Shown here piece after piece: positions 41,657 to 52,129 of a DNA stretch of 64,000 nt. The DNA lies in assembly GCA_028583605.1 (NCBI GenBank), contig CM053327.1, forward strand, positions 41,275,059 through 41,339,058. The letters are read 5' to 3'. Under the pieces are notes generated by a model, which was given only the letters and a program-made list of their open reading frames with translations, did not search any database and was not told the DNA's origin. Position 1 is the stretch's first letter. Each line of letters opens with the position of its first letter. This DNA is from Dastarcus helophoroides (lineage: Eukaryota; Arthropoda; Insecta; Coleoptera; Bothrideridae). The translations under genes and the position numbers were made by a program.

Positions 41657-42003
41657 TGTAATGGATTTTCCGTCGTAGATACCTCGGACATGATTTAGTA
41701 AATATAATTAAAGAGATTGATTTTGTGTACTATAATATATTAATACTTTTAAATGCTCCTTATAATAAACTTACTTCTACTAAAGGTTTGACCAGACTGA
41801 CTATTCTAATTCTAAATACAATACATACATTTTACACCCTGATCCTTTTTCGCAACGGGGTTTCCGCTTGTTCTTTAGTTAGATCTTACAAGTGGCGGAA
41901 ACGTCTAACACACAATAAGAATAAGTAATTTAGATGAAACAGATGTAACAACTTTGGTACTAAGAAGGGTCTGGACCCAAGTGGGTAGGGTAGGTACATT
42001 ACA
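41657..42003 (-). repeat. 5' LTR of the retrotransposon
   Basis: 347 bp with the same TGTAATG...CATTACA ends as the 3' LTR and three single-base differences. It would hold the promoter; no strong TATA box is evident, the best AT-rich candidate being the TAATATATTATAG region. Confidence 0.94.
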
Positions 42004-42120
42004 GATCTCTTCAGGTCGTCATCGATGGCATTTCATCCGAGATATTTGCGATTAATACAGGGGTGCTTCAGGGGTATGTCCTGTCTCTTACTTTGTTTCT
42101 GTTACACATAAACGATCTCT
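42004..42120 (+). pseudogene. LINE RT fragment, right of the LTR retrotransposon
   Basis: The plus-strand frame starting with the A of the junction reads RSLQVVIDGISSEIF, INTGVLQGYVLS and FLLHINDL, then a stop. It continues the RT interrupted at 35300. Compared with the minus-strand relative, some 27 bp (nine residues) are missing at the junction. The QG(S)VL box is altered to QGYVL. Confidence 0.85.
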
Positions 42121-42735
42121 GAAATTCTTTTCTAATTTTTTTTTCAAGCTTTTCTAAGCTGTATCCAAATAAACGAAATTATTCAGTAACTTGCATTTCA
42201 AATAATAAAATTTTGTTTCGTGCACAGTTTTAAAAATATTCTATATAAAGTTGAATGCCAGAAAAAACGACAAAAGAACAAAGACGACGGATTTGAGAGA
42301 CTTTTTATAAAACAATGTTTTCTTAGTGTCTAAAAATTATGCATTATTTTATGGGCGTAACGTATGTGTGTATTGGGGAGATATTTAAATACTGCCATTT
42401 GTGAGTTCCCTAATTTCTCCTTGAGCGAAATCTGTCTAAAAAGAACAGGACAAAGCACACGATATTGCGAGACATTAGCATATGAAAAATGGGTTTAGTA
42501 ATATTTTAACTGAGATTACTTAAAAGTAGAATGTTGTCTGTCAAGAAAAATTGGTTAAAAAGGTCTCTTTGTATTAAAAAAAAATTGTGTTACCGTTGCA
42601 CTCTTTAAAATACGAGAAATTCCTTTCCAAATACGGGTTTACCAAAATGTGAAAGAACCTGTAAAATACGGAAGATATGGCAACTATGAGCGCTGAGAAA
42701 CCACCCTATTATGTTATGATTGTTAAAAATATTGA
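42121..42735. other. AT-rich intergenic stretch, no feature seen
   Basis: No ORF, TIR or tandem repeat supported. Confidence 0.4.
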
Positions 42736-43430
42736 AAATCAAAAGAACCCTGCCCGCAAGTTACATCGTTAGATGGCGCCATCGTCGTGGCGTGTCTTTA
42801 TTGCCAAGCCTTGCATTCATTTACATAGAAAATGAGTCGTGCCATATGCGCGAGAGTAGAAAATCGAGAGAGTGCACGAATACTGAAGCGGACAAACAAA
42901 CAGACAAACACACGTTCACAGTAAGGATTGAACTTTGCGATTTGTTTGCCGGTCTCTTATTAGATGATAAATTCTGCTGGATAAGATAAATGTTTGGCGG
43001 TAGGTTTCGAAATTGTCTCTTCCCGCAGGCGAGCGGATGGAATAAACAAGAAAATCAAACCCGAGAAGTGAAAATCGTAGGTTACGTTCTGGTTGACCCC
43101 AAAGCGATTAGATTGATCGAACAAACCACACACCGCTAAGGGGTTGTCGCATCAATAAGGTGCCGGTCAAGATTTATGTGGGCAATTTGATTGCGACCGT
43201 TCTCGGCCCATAAATTTCCAGGAAGGTCTCGATGTTCCGATGAAACACACTCGTTTGGCAGCCGAAATGTCTCTTCTGTGTTGCCTTAATTACTGGCGTG
43301 TCGACTTGACCACACTGACCGCACCTACGTTCAACCTCTAATTAAATATCTTGTCGACACCGACAAATAAAGTCGTAAATTTCTCCTATCTGGCTGAATA
43401 ACCATTTTGCTTGTTAGATTGCTGGCTCTG
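42736..43430. other. GC-richer single-copy island
   Basis: About 700 bp of high-complexity sequence in AT-rich surroundings (GATGGCGCCATCGTCGTGG, GGTGCCGGTCAAGATTTATG, GACCGTTCTCGGCCCATAAA). The 89-codon plus frame (42720-42989) matches no recognised family. Candidate conserved non-coding DNA or an unrecognised exon; comparison with a related genome is needed to decide. Confidence 0.35.
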
Positions 43431-44445
43431 ATTAAGAATAATTCTAATTTAGGGGGGCGTTGGAGAACGATTTCTAATCTAAAATGGTGAACGTTATGGT
43501 CATAAATTCAATCTAAATCCTTTCTATTTTACGACCTCAGAAAGAGTATGATAACGGAGTGACGATACTTAAACATCCCACGATGATATGAAAATGACCT
43601 AGGGAAGTCTGGTTTTAATAACACTGATTGATAACGAACAATTTTTTGTGCCTTGTGACATTATAGTGACACGATGGATCGTTTGTAAGAACAAAAATAA
43701 ACAGTAAATAGATCTAATTTACATGACACACATTACTATGTCTACACATATTAATAAAATTGAAGCGTGAAGTGGCTATCTGTCTGTCGACTAATTTTTG
43801 TCCGAGCTAATCTCTAAGACTACTAAAAGTAGTTTCATAAATCTTTTACTAAAATGTAGAATACTTCTAGGTGTATCTTTTAGGCTATTCTTATTCCAGT
43901 AAATCTCTAACTTTCACTTCTAAGATGTCTACTGTGCTGGCACTTTTAATTGAGGTTATACCAATGTTTATCGCTGATCAGAGCGTTGATTAAATACATA
44001 TTAGATAATATACCTTATGACAAAATGCGTATACCACTTTTCTCTATGCATACTCCAAAACGTTGTTAAGGAAGTGCTGGTACCTAGTGGTCAATAGTAA
44101 AACCTCTGAGTAAAACTATTACACTTTGGCAGGGGAAAACAGAGTTCTTTATGGTTTTGGTCATTTATCCAAGATCTACACCAAAGTCAAACAATAATTA
44201 TTTTCTCTTATTGATATGTCCAAGGTCGCCGCGTGATGGGATGGCAATTGGACTGATTTCTATACCCAGGTTTCTCAAGTTTCACTTCAATGAATACACT
44301 TTTAAATTATGAAACTTTGACAAAACACCTTTTTCTTATAGAGTTTAAGACGTTTTATTAACTTCGAATTTTTAAGCCAAATTCTCATCTTTAACTTGAA
44401 ATATACTGTTCAAAATTTTCAAATTTTTAGAAAAATTAGAAATTA
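43431..44445. other. Intergenic stretch, no gene supported
   Basis: Contains GAGGTTATACCAATGTTTA, CGCTGATCAGAGC near 43955, which resembles the short repeats at 50060-50165. Nothing else recognised. Confidence 0.4.
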
Positions 44446-45907
44446 CTAAACGAATGCAGTAAATTTTAAGAAATAACTCCAAATTTAAAAAAAAAGCCGT
44501 GAAATTTATCCTTTTAATTTACAACTCGTTATTAATTGAATATTTTCAATTTGAAGTCAACATTTTAGGAAAAAGAGAAATAATAATAATTGCTAATTTA
44601 AAGTTAGAATTTAAAGTAAAAAAATTAAATTTATTTACAAAAATTTTTTCAAAATTTCAAGTTAAACTTGTTACTTTTTTCCTTCGATTCAAAATTTTAT
44701 TTTTTTTAAATTGTTCCCAATAACTCGCGTTTAAATTGGAAAATTCGAGACATTTTTTTAACAAAATGTTTATTATTCTAGTAATTTCAACTTTTTATAG
44801 ACGTGTGGAAAATCTCTTTTTATTTTTAAAATCATAACTTTTTCTCAACATTTCGAATTGTAAATTTACAAGTTTATTCTTCTCTTCATATTTCCACTTT
44901 AATCACGAAATCGGATTTTTCTAGAAATCTTGTATTTTCGAACGAACTTTTATTTAAAGTCGTGACCGTTATATTTTTTACTCTTCAACTTGATACGTGT
45001 CGTGAGCATTTTATATTTTTGATTTTTTACTCTTTAACTCAAATTGTTCGTTGATATTTTACCTGGTTATACCCGTTATCCTAATCATTCCATTCCTATT
45101 CCGACCGACTAATTCGCAACAGATGGGGTGCTGTACTGATTCATATTTTTCCACTCACGCCTACCTGGCAATTTACAGATCCAGTATGGGACGAAGTTAA
45201 GAAAAACCTTAACTTTATAAGAACATAAAATAAATCAGAATAACTACTAAACTAATATAGAAAATTTTAAGAAATAACTCTAAATTTATAAAAAATCGCG
45301 AGATTTATTATTTTATTTTATAACTCGTTATTAATTAAATATTTTCAATTTGAAGTCAACATTTTAGGGAAAAAAGAGAACAATTATTGCAAATTTAATT
45401 TTTGAAATTTAAAGCAAAAAAATAAGTTGAACTTGATACTTTTTTCCTTCGATTCAAAATTTTATTTTTTTAAAATTTTTGACAATAACTCACCTTTAAA
45501 TTGGAAAATTCGAGACATTTTTTTTAACAAAATGTTTATTATTCTAGTAATTCCAACGAGTGGAAAATCTCACTTTTTCTCAAAATTTAGAATTGTAAAT
45601 TTACAAATTTGTTCTTCTCTTCATATTTCCGCTTTAATCACGATATCAGGATTTTCTAGAAATTTTGTATTTTCGAACGAACTTTGAAGAAAAAATTGGA
45701 AATTTCGGTATTTAATTAAAGTCGTGAGTGAGATATTTTTTACTTTTCAACTCGAAACGTGTCGTGAGAATTTTATATTTTTTCTTTTTTACTCTTTAAC
45801 TCAAATTGTCCCTTGATATTTTACCTGGTTATGCCCGTTATTTTAATTATTGCATTCCGATACCGACCGACTAATTCGCAACAGATGGGCTGTTGTTCTG
45901 ATCAGTG
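44446..45907. repeat. ~800-bp direct duplication
   Basis: The order AAATTTTAAGAAATAACTC, TATTTTCAATTTGAAGTCAA, TTCCTTCGATTCAAAATTTT, TTAACAAAATGTTTATTATT, CCTGGTTATRCCCGTTAT and CGACTAATTCGCAACAGATG appears at 44446-45145 and again at 45244-45907. The copies have diverged by substitutions and indels. The 74- and 86-codon frames here are fragments without recognised domains. Confidence 0.85.
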
Positions 45908-46568
45908 TTTCAGTGCAAAATACGAAATTACTGAAATTTTGATTACATTCCTGACTTTTTTTAGCAACATTTAAATGTTATATTCCTTGTATTTCGTGAC
46001 AAATTCAAAATTAAATTCTATTTATTATATATTTGCTTTAATGAGCTTTTAACAAATCAATTTTAACAGAAATTTATTTAAATCATATTAAACAAAATAT
46101 TTTCTAAATAAAATCAAGACGAATTGGAATTCAATTGTTTTTTCAGCGGAATAATGTTAGACAGTAAATTCTGTACTACTTTTCCCATTAGGCTTTCTTG
46201 TATTTCCAATGGTTTACGAGATCCTTGTAGTGGAAATCAAATTTGATTCAACCTGTATATGATGAAAATAAGTTGACTCCTGTTCTGTCCCAAGCAAATC
46301 AAAACGGTCTGCACTTCGAAAAGGATCATTTAATGATTCAGTTGTGATTGTGATTGCGTATAAATCTTATCAATATGTTCATAATATCAAAATCATGGAA
46401 TGAAGCACTTAGTTTACTTTGGGAATTGCCAATGAGCTAGCTCCTATTTGCATCCAATTGCTAGGGTCAACATTAAATAGTACTTATCCTATTATTATAT
46501 TACTTTAAAGAAATATTCAACATTTCTCAGATGTGAGTGAGTCAATTCTCTTAAGAATGTGTCAATGA
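45908..46568. other. Intergenic stretch, no gene supported
   Basis: No convincing ORF or repeat. Borders the outer end of the long inverted repeat. Confidence 0.4.
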
Positions 46569-46788
46569 ATGAAACCCTTAAATAATGGGTCACTCCAGCC
46601 TCCAGCATCAGGCAAAATAAAACCTGTTTTATGACTGGGTAAATGGCAAGTCTGGCATTACAATTGTTGTTTGAATTAGCTAGAATATTGGCTAAATATA
46701 TCGTTGTATTTGTCTTTAACTGAATTCAATTAAACATCCCCAAAAGTTTATTCTTCATGGTGGACTTTTATTGGTCGGAAACATTATG

Positions 46789-46957
46789 TTTATTAATTTA
46801 ATTTAAAATTTCTACGACCCAGTTTGGAAATATTTAAATTTTTATTAATGTTTGTTGACAATATTCAAAAACTGTTTTCGAATATTGTCAACAAAGATTA
46901 ATAAAAATTTAAATATTTTCAAACTGGGTCGTAGAAATTTTAAATAAAATTAGATAA
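46789..46957. repeat. Near-perfect palindrome, ~75-bp arms
   Basis: ATTTCTACGACCCAGTTTG and TTTGTTGACAATATTC on the left are mirrored by GAATATTGTCAACAAAG and CAAACTGGGTCGTAGAAAT on the right, around a 13-bp centre (AAAAACTGTTTTC). Two single mismatches and a small outer indel were seen. Small MITE-like hairpin. Confidence 0.92.
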
Positions 46958-47439
46958 ATCCAACAATGAACCGGTGGAAAAGTATTATGTATGTATATTT
47001 TCTGATAAACTTTTTGTAAATGAATTTAATTGATATATAATTAATTTAAACTCGAAATCTCAACTTTTTCCTTAAAATTTGTAGTTTATGTAAATTCGTT
47101 TTTTAAGTCTTTGTTGACTTTAATTAATTTATTTATAAAAATCATTATTTTTTTGAAATTATTTTTTATTGTTTACAGAATTTTTGGAATTTCAGAATGT
47201 ATATGTTTTCAAACCGGCTGGAGTTGTGTTTAAGAAAGAAGCTGTGCGTATTATTTTTAAAGACAACTCTTATAATACCATAATATTGCAATAATAATTA
47301 TTAAATCAAACATTTTTTTGGTCCCATTTTATCTTTGGTGTAGAAAGTCATGACTCATCCTAATTAACGCTAACTGACAACATAAGCGCTGCAAAAAATT
47401 AAATTAGGAAAACTTGGCAATTGCCTTCTTTTAAATTTG

Positions 47440-48620
47440 TTTTCCAACCATTCAAAATTTAGACTTTCTTTAAACATTTTGATTTTTTTTTGAAAATTTA
47501 ACTTTTTATGAAAATGAAATGAAAATTTCCACTTTTTTCAAAATTTTGACATCTTTGAAATTTTCAACTATTCAAAATTTCGACTTTTTTAAAAATCACG
47601 AATTTTTCTAAAATTTCGACCTTTTTAAAAAAGTCAACTTTTTTTGAAGATCTTAACTTTTTCCAAAAATTGACTGAAATTTCGACTTTTTAAATTTTAT
47701 ACTTTTTCCAAAAATTTTTTGATTTTCTTTGAATATTTCGGCTTTTGATAATTTTTAATGTTATTCAAAATTTTCGAATTACTTAGTTTTGTTTTTAAAA
47801 ATTTTTAATTTTTTTAAAGAACTGCACTGCACCAGTTTTTTCAATTTTGATATTTTTTTGAAAATTGATATTTTTCCAAATTTCGTCTATTTTAAACATT
47901 TTCGTTTTTGCAGTTTTTGACGTCAATATTGTGACTATTATATCACGATTTGTTTGCATAATTTCGACTTTTTGTGAATAATTTCGACTTTTTTTTTGAA
48001 GATTTATTTTTTTTGAAAATTTTACATTTTTCAAAATTTCAGGTTTTTTCAAAATTATCAATTTTTATTAAATTCCAATTTTATGACAATTTTGACATTT
48101 CACTAGTGTTTTAAATTATCATTATTTTCAAATTTTTAGCTTTTCTAATTTTCATTTTTTTTTTAAATTTCAGAATATTTAAAAAAATTTCGACCATTTT
48201 TCAAATGAATCTATTTTTCAAAGTTTAGATTTTTTCAGAAATTTAAAATTTTTTCAAAATTTTACCAATTATCTTAAAAATTTCGTTTTTTCATTCAATT
48301 TCAATTTTTTTTTAATCTAATGAATTGTTCTGAAAATTCCTCCTTTTTTCAAACTTTTAACATTTTTCTCAAAATTTTGACTTTATTTCCCAATGTTGAA
48401 ATTTTATCTTTTTTAAAAGTTTCTCAGTTTCTCGAAATTTTATCAAAATTTTAAGTTTATCTAACATTTGGATTTTTAAACAGTTTTTATAAATTTCGAA
48501 TTCTCAAAATCTTAGCTATTTACTAGAAATTTCGCGTTAAAATTTGAATATTATTTCGATTTTTTCAAGTCTCACAAAAAGCGAACTTTTTTCTCAAAAC
48601 AAAGTGTTTTCGTGTTAAAA
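47440..48620. repeat. T-rich minisatellite block
   Basis: TTTTTGAAAATTTCGACTTT-like words, reverse orientation of the A-rich blocks. The 88-codon minus frame at 47795-48061 is compositional. Confidence 0.65.
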
Positions 48621-49380
48621 TTAGAATTTTATTTCGGTTTTTTTCTAAGACTCATAATTAACAAGAAAAACAGATATTGGTCAATTTGAACATTACTTTT
48701 TTCCCAACTACAAATATCTATAAATATTTTCCATTGTAAAATTTGTGCATCTTGATGGCAATAAATACTCTCAGTTCAAATACAACTTTTAGAAAAGGAA
48801 CACCCTTCCAGTAATTGTATCATTTTACCCAAACATCTGTTTTTACTTAGAAAGTAAGATAAATAAACAACGTAGTTCAATTGGCCTGCGCCACAATAGC
48901 AGACAAAACTTCAAAAGGGGCTGGGCGAGTCATAACAGTAATTATTATAAAATTGCATTTCGTTGAAATTTATGCTTCAAGTTTGTTATTATGATTAATT
49001 ATACTCTTTTATGAAGTACATATTTCTGCTTAAATTCTTTAGAAATACAGCTGTACTTGGAAACACCAATAGAGCAATAGAAAAGGATAAATAGGCAGTA
49101 CACATTTTGAAAATAGTCCAAATCAAAAACAAATAAACGAAATTAAAAACGCATAAAAAACGCTGAAAAATGTAAAAAAGTAGGACATGACATAAAATCC
49201 GGTCTCTAGTAATTATTATGGTAGTATTATGGTATTATCGAAGCTGTCTTTAATATTAAGGTCAGAAAAAAATAATACGCAACATCCAAAACTTAGGGCT
49301 TCTTTCTTAAACAGAATTCATGCCGGTTTAAAAAAATATATAATGCTGAAATGCCAAAAATTCTGTCTAAAGAATAAAAT
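48621..49380. other. AT-rich stretch within the long inverted repeat, no gene
   Basis: No domain-bearing ORF. The 61-codon plus frame at 49229-49414 is not recognised. Confidence 0.4.
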
Positions 49381-49800
49381 ATATTTTCGAAAAAGTAATA
49401 ATTTTTATAAATAAATTAATTAAAAAGTCAACAAAAACTTAAAAAACGAATTTACATAAACTACAAATTTTAAGGAAAAAGTCGAGATTCCGAGATTAAA
49501 TTAATTATATCAATTAAATTAATTTAACAAAAAGTTTATCAAAAATTTTAAGAAATACGCATACATAATCTTTTTACACTGGTTTATTGTCTTAACCAAT
49601 ATTTAAATTTGCTTTAAATTCTTTTAGGAATCTTAAGTTGAATTCAGTTAAAGAAAAATATAACGATTTGTTTATTCCAACAAGAGCATTTTGGCTAATT
49701 CAAGCAACAATGCTAATGTCGGACTTACCATCTACCCAGTCATAAAACAGGTTTTATTTTGCCTGAAGGCTGAAGTGACCCATTACTTAAGAGTTCAAAC

Positions 49801-50275
49801 GATTTCAAAATACTACCCCACCAGCCGCTCATCACTGACGGCTGTCGGAACCTGTAATTACCGTGTCCCTCTATTGGTGAAAAGATTAAACAAAAGGATG
49901 CAGAGGACCAGGGATAAGATCAAGTGGACGCAAAGACCATCATTGATTTTGGTGGATGCGTCCTGAAGCAGAGCTCCTGAGCGTCCAAAAATGGCGTACG
50001 CTTCTACTCCATTGCTTCCGCCATCTATACTATATTCAATCAACGATCAGAGCTAGGAAAATTAATTTTAAACAAAATTCATTACATTAACCAGGTTATA
50101 GCAATGTTTATCACTGATAAGAGCTAGGCACATTAATTTTTAAAAATATTCATTACATTAACCATCACTTTTTCAGAAAAAAAGAATGAAATTATTTCGA
50201 ATTATATTGCCACTGTCTAAAATATAATTATAAAAAGGAATTAATTACATTTTCAATTACTCCTAAGCGTTTTTT
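49801..50275. repeat. Short direct repeats and single-copy DNA
   Basis: GATCAGAGCTAGGAAAATTA, then ATTCATTACATTAACCA, is repeated about 70 bp later (about 50045-50095 and 50115-50165); a related piece lies near 43960. Opposing frames at 49691-49966 and 49858-50043 have no recognised domain. Confidence 0.55.
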
Positions 50276-50400
50276 CTTTTGGTGCGACGGACTGGTCCTT
50301 GGTTATCTTCAAAAACTGAAATACAAATCTTGTCCCCTGAAACCAAGAAAGATTAAAAATAAACTTTCTTGGTTTCAGGGGACAAGATATCCAATACTTC
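50275..50400. repeat. Minimal foldback-repeat copy with 25-bp hairpin
   Basis: Starts with a variant family terminus (TTTTGGTGCGACGGACTGG). TCTTGTCCCCTGAAACCAAG and its continuation (50327-50351) are mirrored exactly at 50364-50388 around ATTAAAAATAAA. This is the smallest palindromic member of the family in the window. Confidence 0.9.
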
Positions 50401-51335
50401 TTAGTTTTGCTATAAACGATAAAATTACGGTATATTTTTCTACTCAAAAATATTTACTACCTCTTATGGAACGAGTAGGATAGATTTTTACATCTGAAGC
50501 TGAGGAGTTTTACTTTAGGTCATCAATTTTTTCTAAACGGCAAAATTCTACTTCTCCCGGAAAATACTACTACAAAAACGTCGTTTTTTACATACTATCT
50601 CGTGTAAATCTAAACGCGACAGGTTTGACTTTTTTGATTATTTTACTATCGTAAAATTGAGGAAGGTAAAATATTTATTTTTGCGAAGTTTGAGTTTTTC
50701 TGAAAATATGACTTTTTTAAAACTTCTTTATTGATTTTCCCAATGATTTTTCATTTTTTTTATAATATTTTTCAAAATTTCAGCTTTTATCACAAAATTT
50801 GTACCTTCTTTTCGAAATCCCTTCAAATTCCACGGTTTATTATTTCCATAGATTTGTTTTAAAACTCGTTATTTTACGATGAGAGTTTCCCTCGTAATTT
50901 GGTCTTTTTTCTACAAATTTTTATATAATCAATAATTTGTTCTAGAAATGAGGAATTTCAAAGCCCAAATTTGAAGAAAAAAAAGTAGGATACTTGAATA
51001 TTCTGGCCGAGATTTTGAAACTAGTGTCAAACTTTTCAGGGTAAATTTGAAATAGTGACTAATTTTTTTTCAGAAAATTCCAATCGTTAGATGTTTAACC
51101 TAATTTTTTGTAATAGATTTCGACTTTATAAAGTGCGTGTTTTTTTCAAGTTAACGCTAAAGTATCCGTTTTCTTTTTTCCTGGCGCAAAGGTCCAATTT
51201 TTTTCTCGAAAGTTCTCAAACTCATCTTTATTTTCGAAATATTACAAATAATTTTATTACAAAATAGAATGTTGTCAACATTTCTCAAAAACTCTTCGGT
51301 GGGAATTGTAAATTATTTACACTTTTATCCTATTT
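50401..51335. other. AT-rich region, minisatellite-like words, no gene
   Basis: Mixed T-rich sequence with TTTTCGAAATTTC-type words; no ORF or ordered repeat supported. Confidence 0.5.
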
Positions 51336-51775
51336 GAGATAGAAATGTTTGACTTTTTTTGAAAATGTGAGATTTGAAGTTAAAAGTAGGTTTTTTCTAA
51401 AAATTTTCACAAGTTGAAATTTGGTGGAACGGACTGCTCCTTGGTTATCTTTAAAAATTGAAATACAGAACTTGTCCCCTGGAACCAAGCAAGATTAAAA
51501 AACACAACAAAGGTTGCTCTTGTTTTTTAACCTTTCTTAGTTTCAGGAGATATTGAGATAGAAATGTTTGACTTTTTTTGAAAATGTGAGATTTGAAGTG
51601 AAAAGTAGGTTTTTTCTAAAAATTTTCACAAGTTGAAATTTGGTGGAACGGACTGGTCCTTGGTTATCTTCAAAAATTGAAATACAGAACTTGTCTCCTG
51701 GAACCAAGCAAGATTAAAAAACACAACAAAGGTTGCTCTTGTTTTTTAACCTTTCTTAGTTCTGTATTTCAAGTT
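51336..51775 (+). repeat. 219-bp tandem duplication carrying foldback-repeat copies
   Basis: GAGATAGAAATGTTTGACTT starts at 51336 and 51555. Each unit includes TTTGGTGGAACGGACTG, CTCCTGGAACCAAGCAAGA or its CCCCTGG variant, and CAACAAAGGTTGCTC joined to an inverted TTAACCTTTCTTAGTT. A TIR element was therefore duplicated with its flank. Confidence 0.88.
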
Positions 51776-52129
51776 GAAGTTTCAAAAAGAAAAGTAAAAT
51801 ATGTTAGTTCAGGTATGAGCAACCTTTTTTTAGAGCGGGCCAATTACAAGGCGAAAAATTTTGAGCGTGCCGCGTATGAGAAAAATATGAATGCTGGGGC
51901 GCTTGAACCCCCTGCTTCATACAGCAAACTGAACATTTGTATCTATTTAATTGGTGGAGTTTCCAATTCTTCAGAATATCATCCTTTCCTTGAAACATTA
52001 TTTCAAAATTTCTACCTTTTTCTCAAATTTTGTATATTTTTTTTTTACAAAATTTTGTATATTTTTTTGCAAAATTTAACTTTTTTTTTCAATTTTGCAT
52101 TTATTCATAAAATTTGCCTTCCTTTATCA
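51776..52129. other. Transition from the foldback copies to the 299-bp satellite
   Basis: Includes a GC-richer patch (51830-51920: TAGAGCGGGCCAATTACAAG, GGGCGCTTGAACCCCCTGC). A 174-codon plus frame (51677-52201) crosses repeat, patch and satellite; it has no domain and is judged spurious. Confidence 0.5.

Larger units (their letters stand above)
35307..42003 (-). mobile_element. Full-length Ty3/gypsy (errantivirus-like) LTR retrotransposon
   Basis: A 6.7-kb minus-strand element with 347-bp LTRs at both ends, a polypurine tract beside the 3' LTR, a primer-binding-like TGG beside the 5' LTR, and intact gag and pol in the order protease, RT, RNase H, integrase. The LTRs differ at only three positions (all transitions), so insertion is recent. 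There is no env: only about 680 bp separate pol from the polypurine tract. It sits inside a plus-strand LINE RT sequence without a visible target duplication. Confidence 0.95.
46570..49800. mobile_element. 3.2-kb element with long inverted-repeat arms
   Basis: 46570-46740 (ATGGGTCACTCCAGCC, AATAAAACCTGTTTTATGAC, TTTAACTGAATTCAA) is the reverse complement of about 49625-49800. 47010-47160 (AAACTTTTTGTAAATG, TAAATTCGTTTTTTAAGTC) pairs with 49383-49550. The left arm is interrupted by a separate palindrome at 46789-46957. No transposase is visible inside; the middle is T-rich minisatellite. Probably a decayed foldback-type or long-TIR transposon; it could also be an inverted duplication. Confidence 0.65.
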
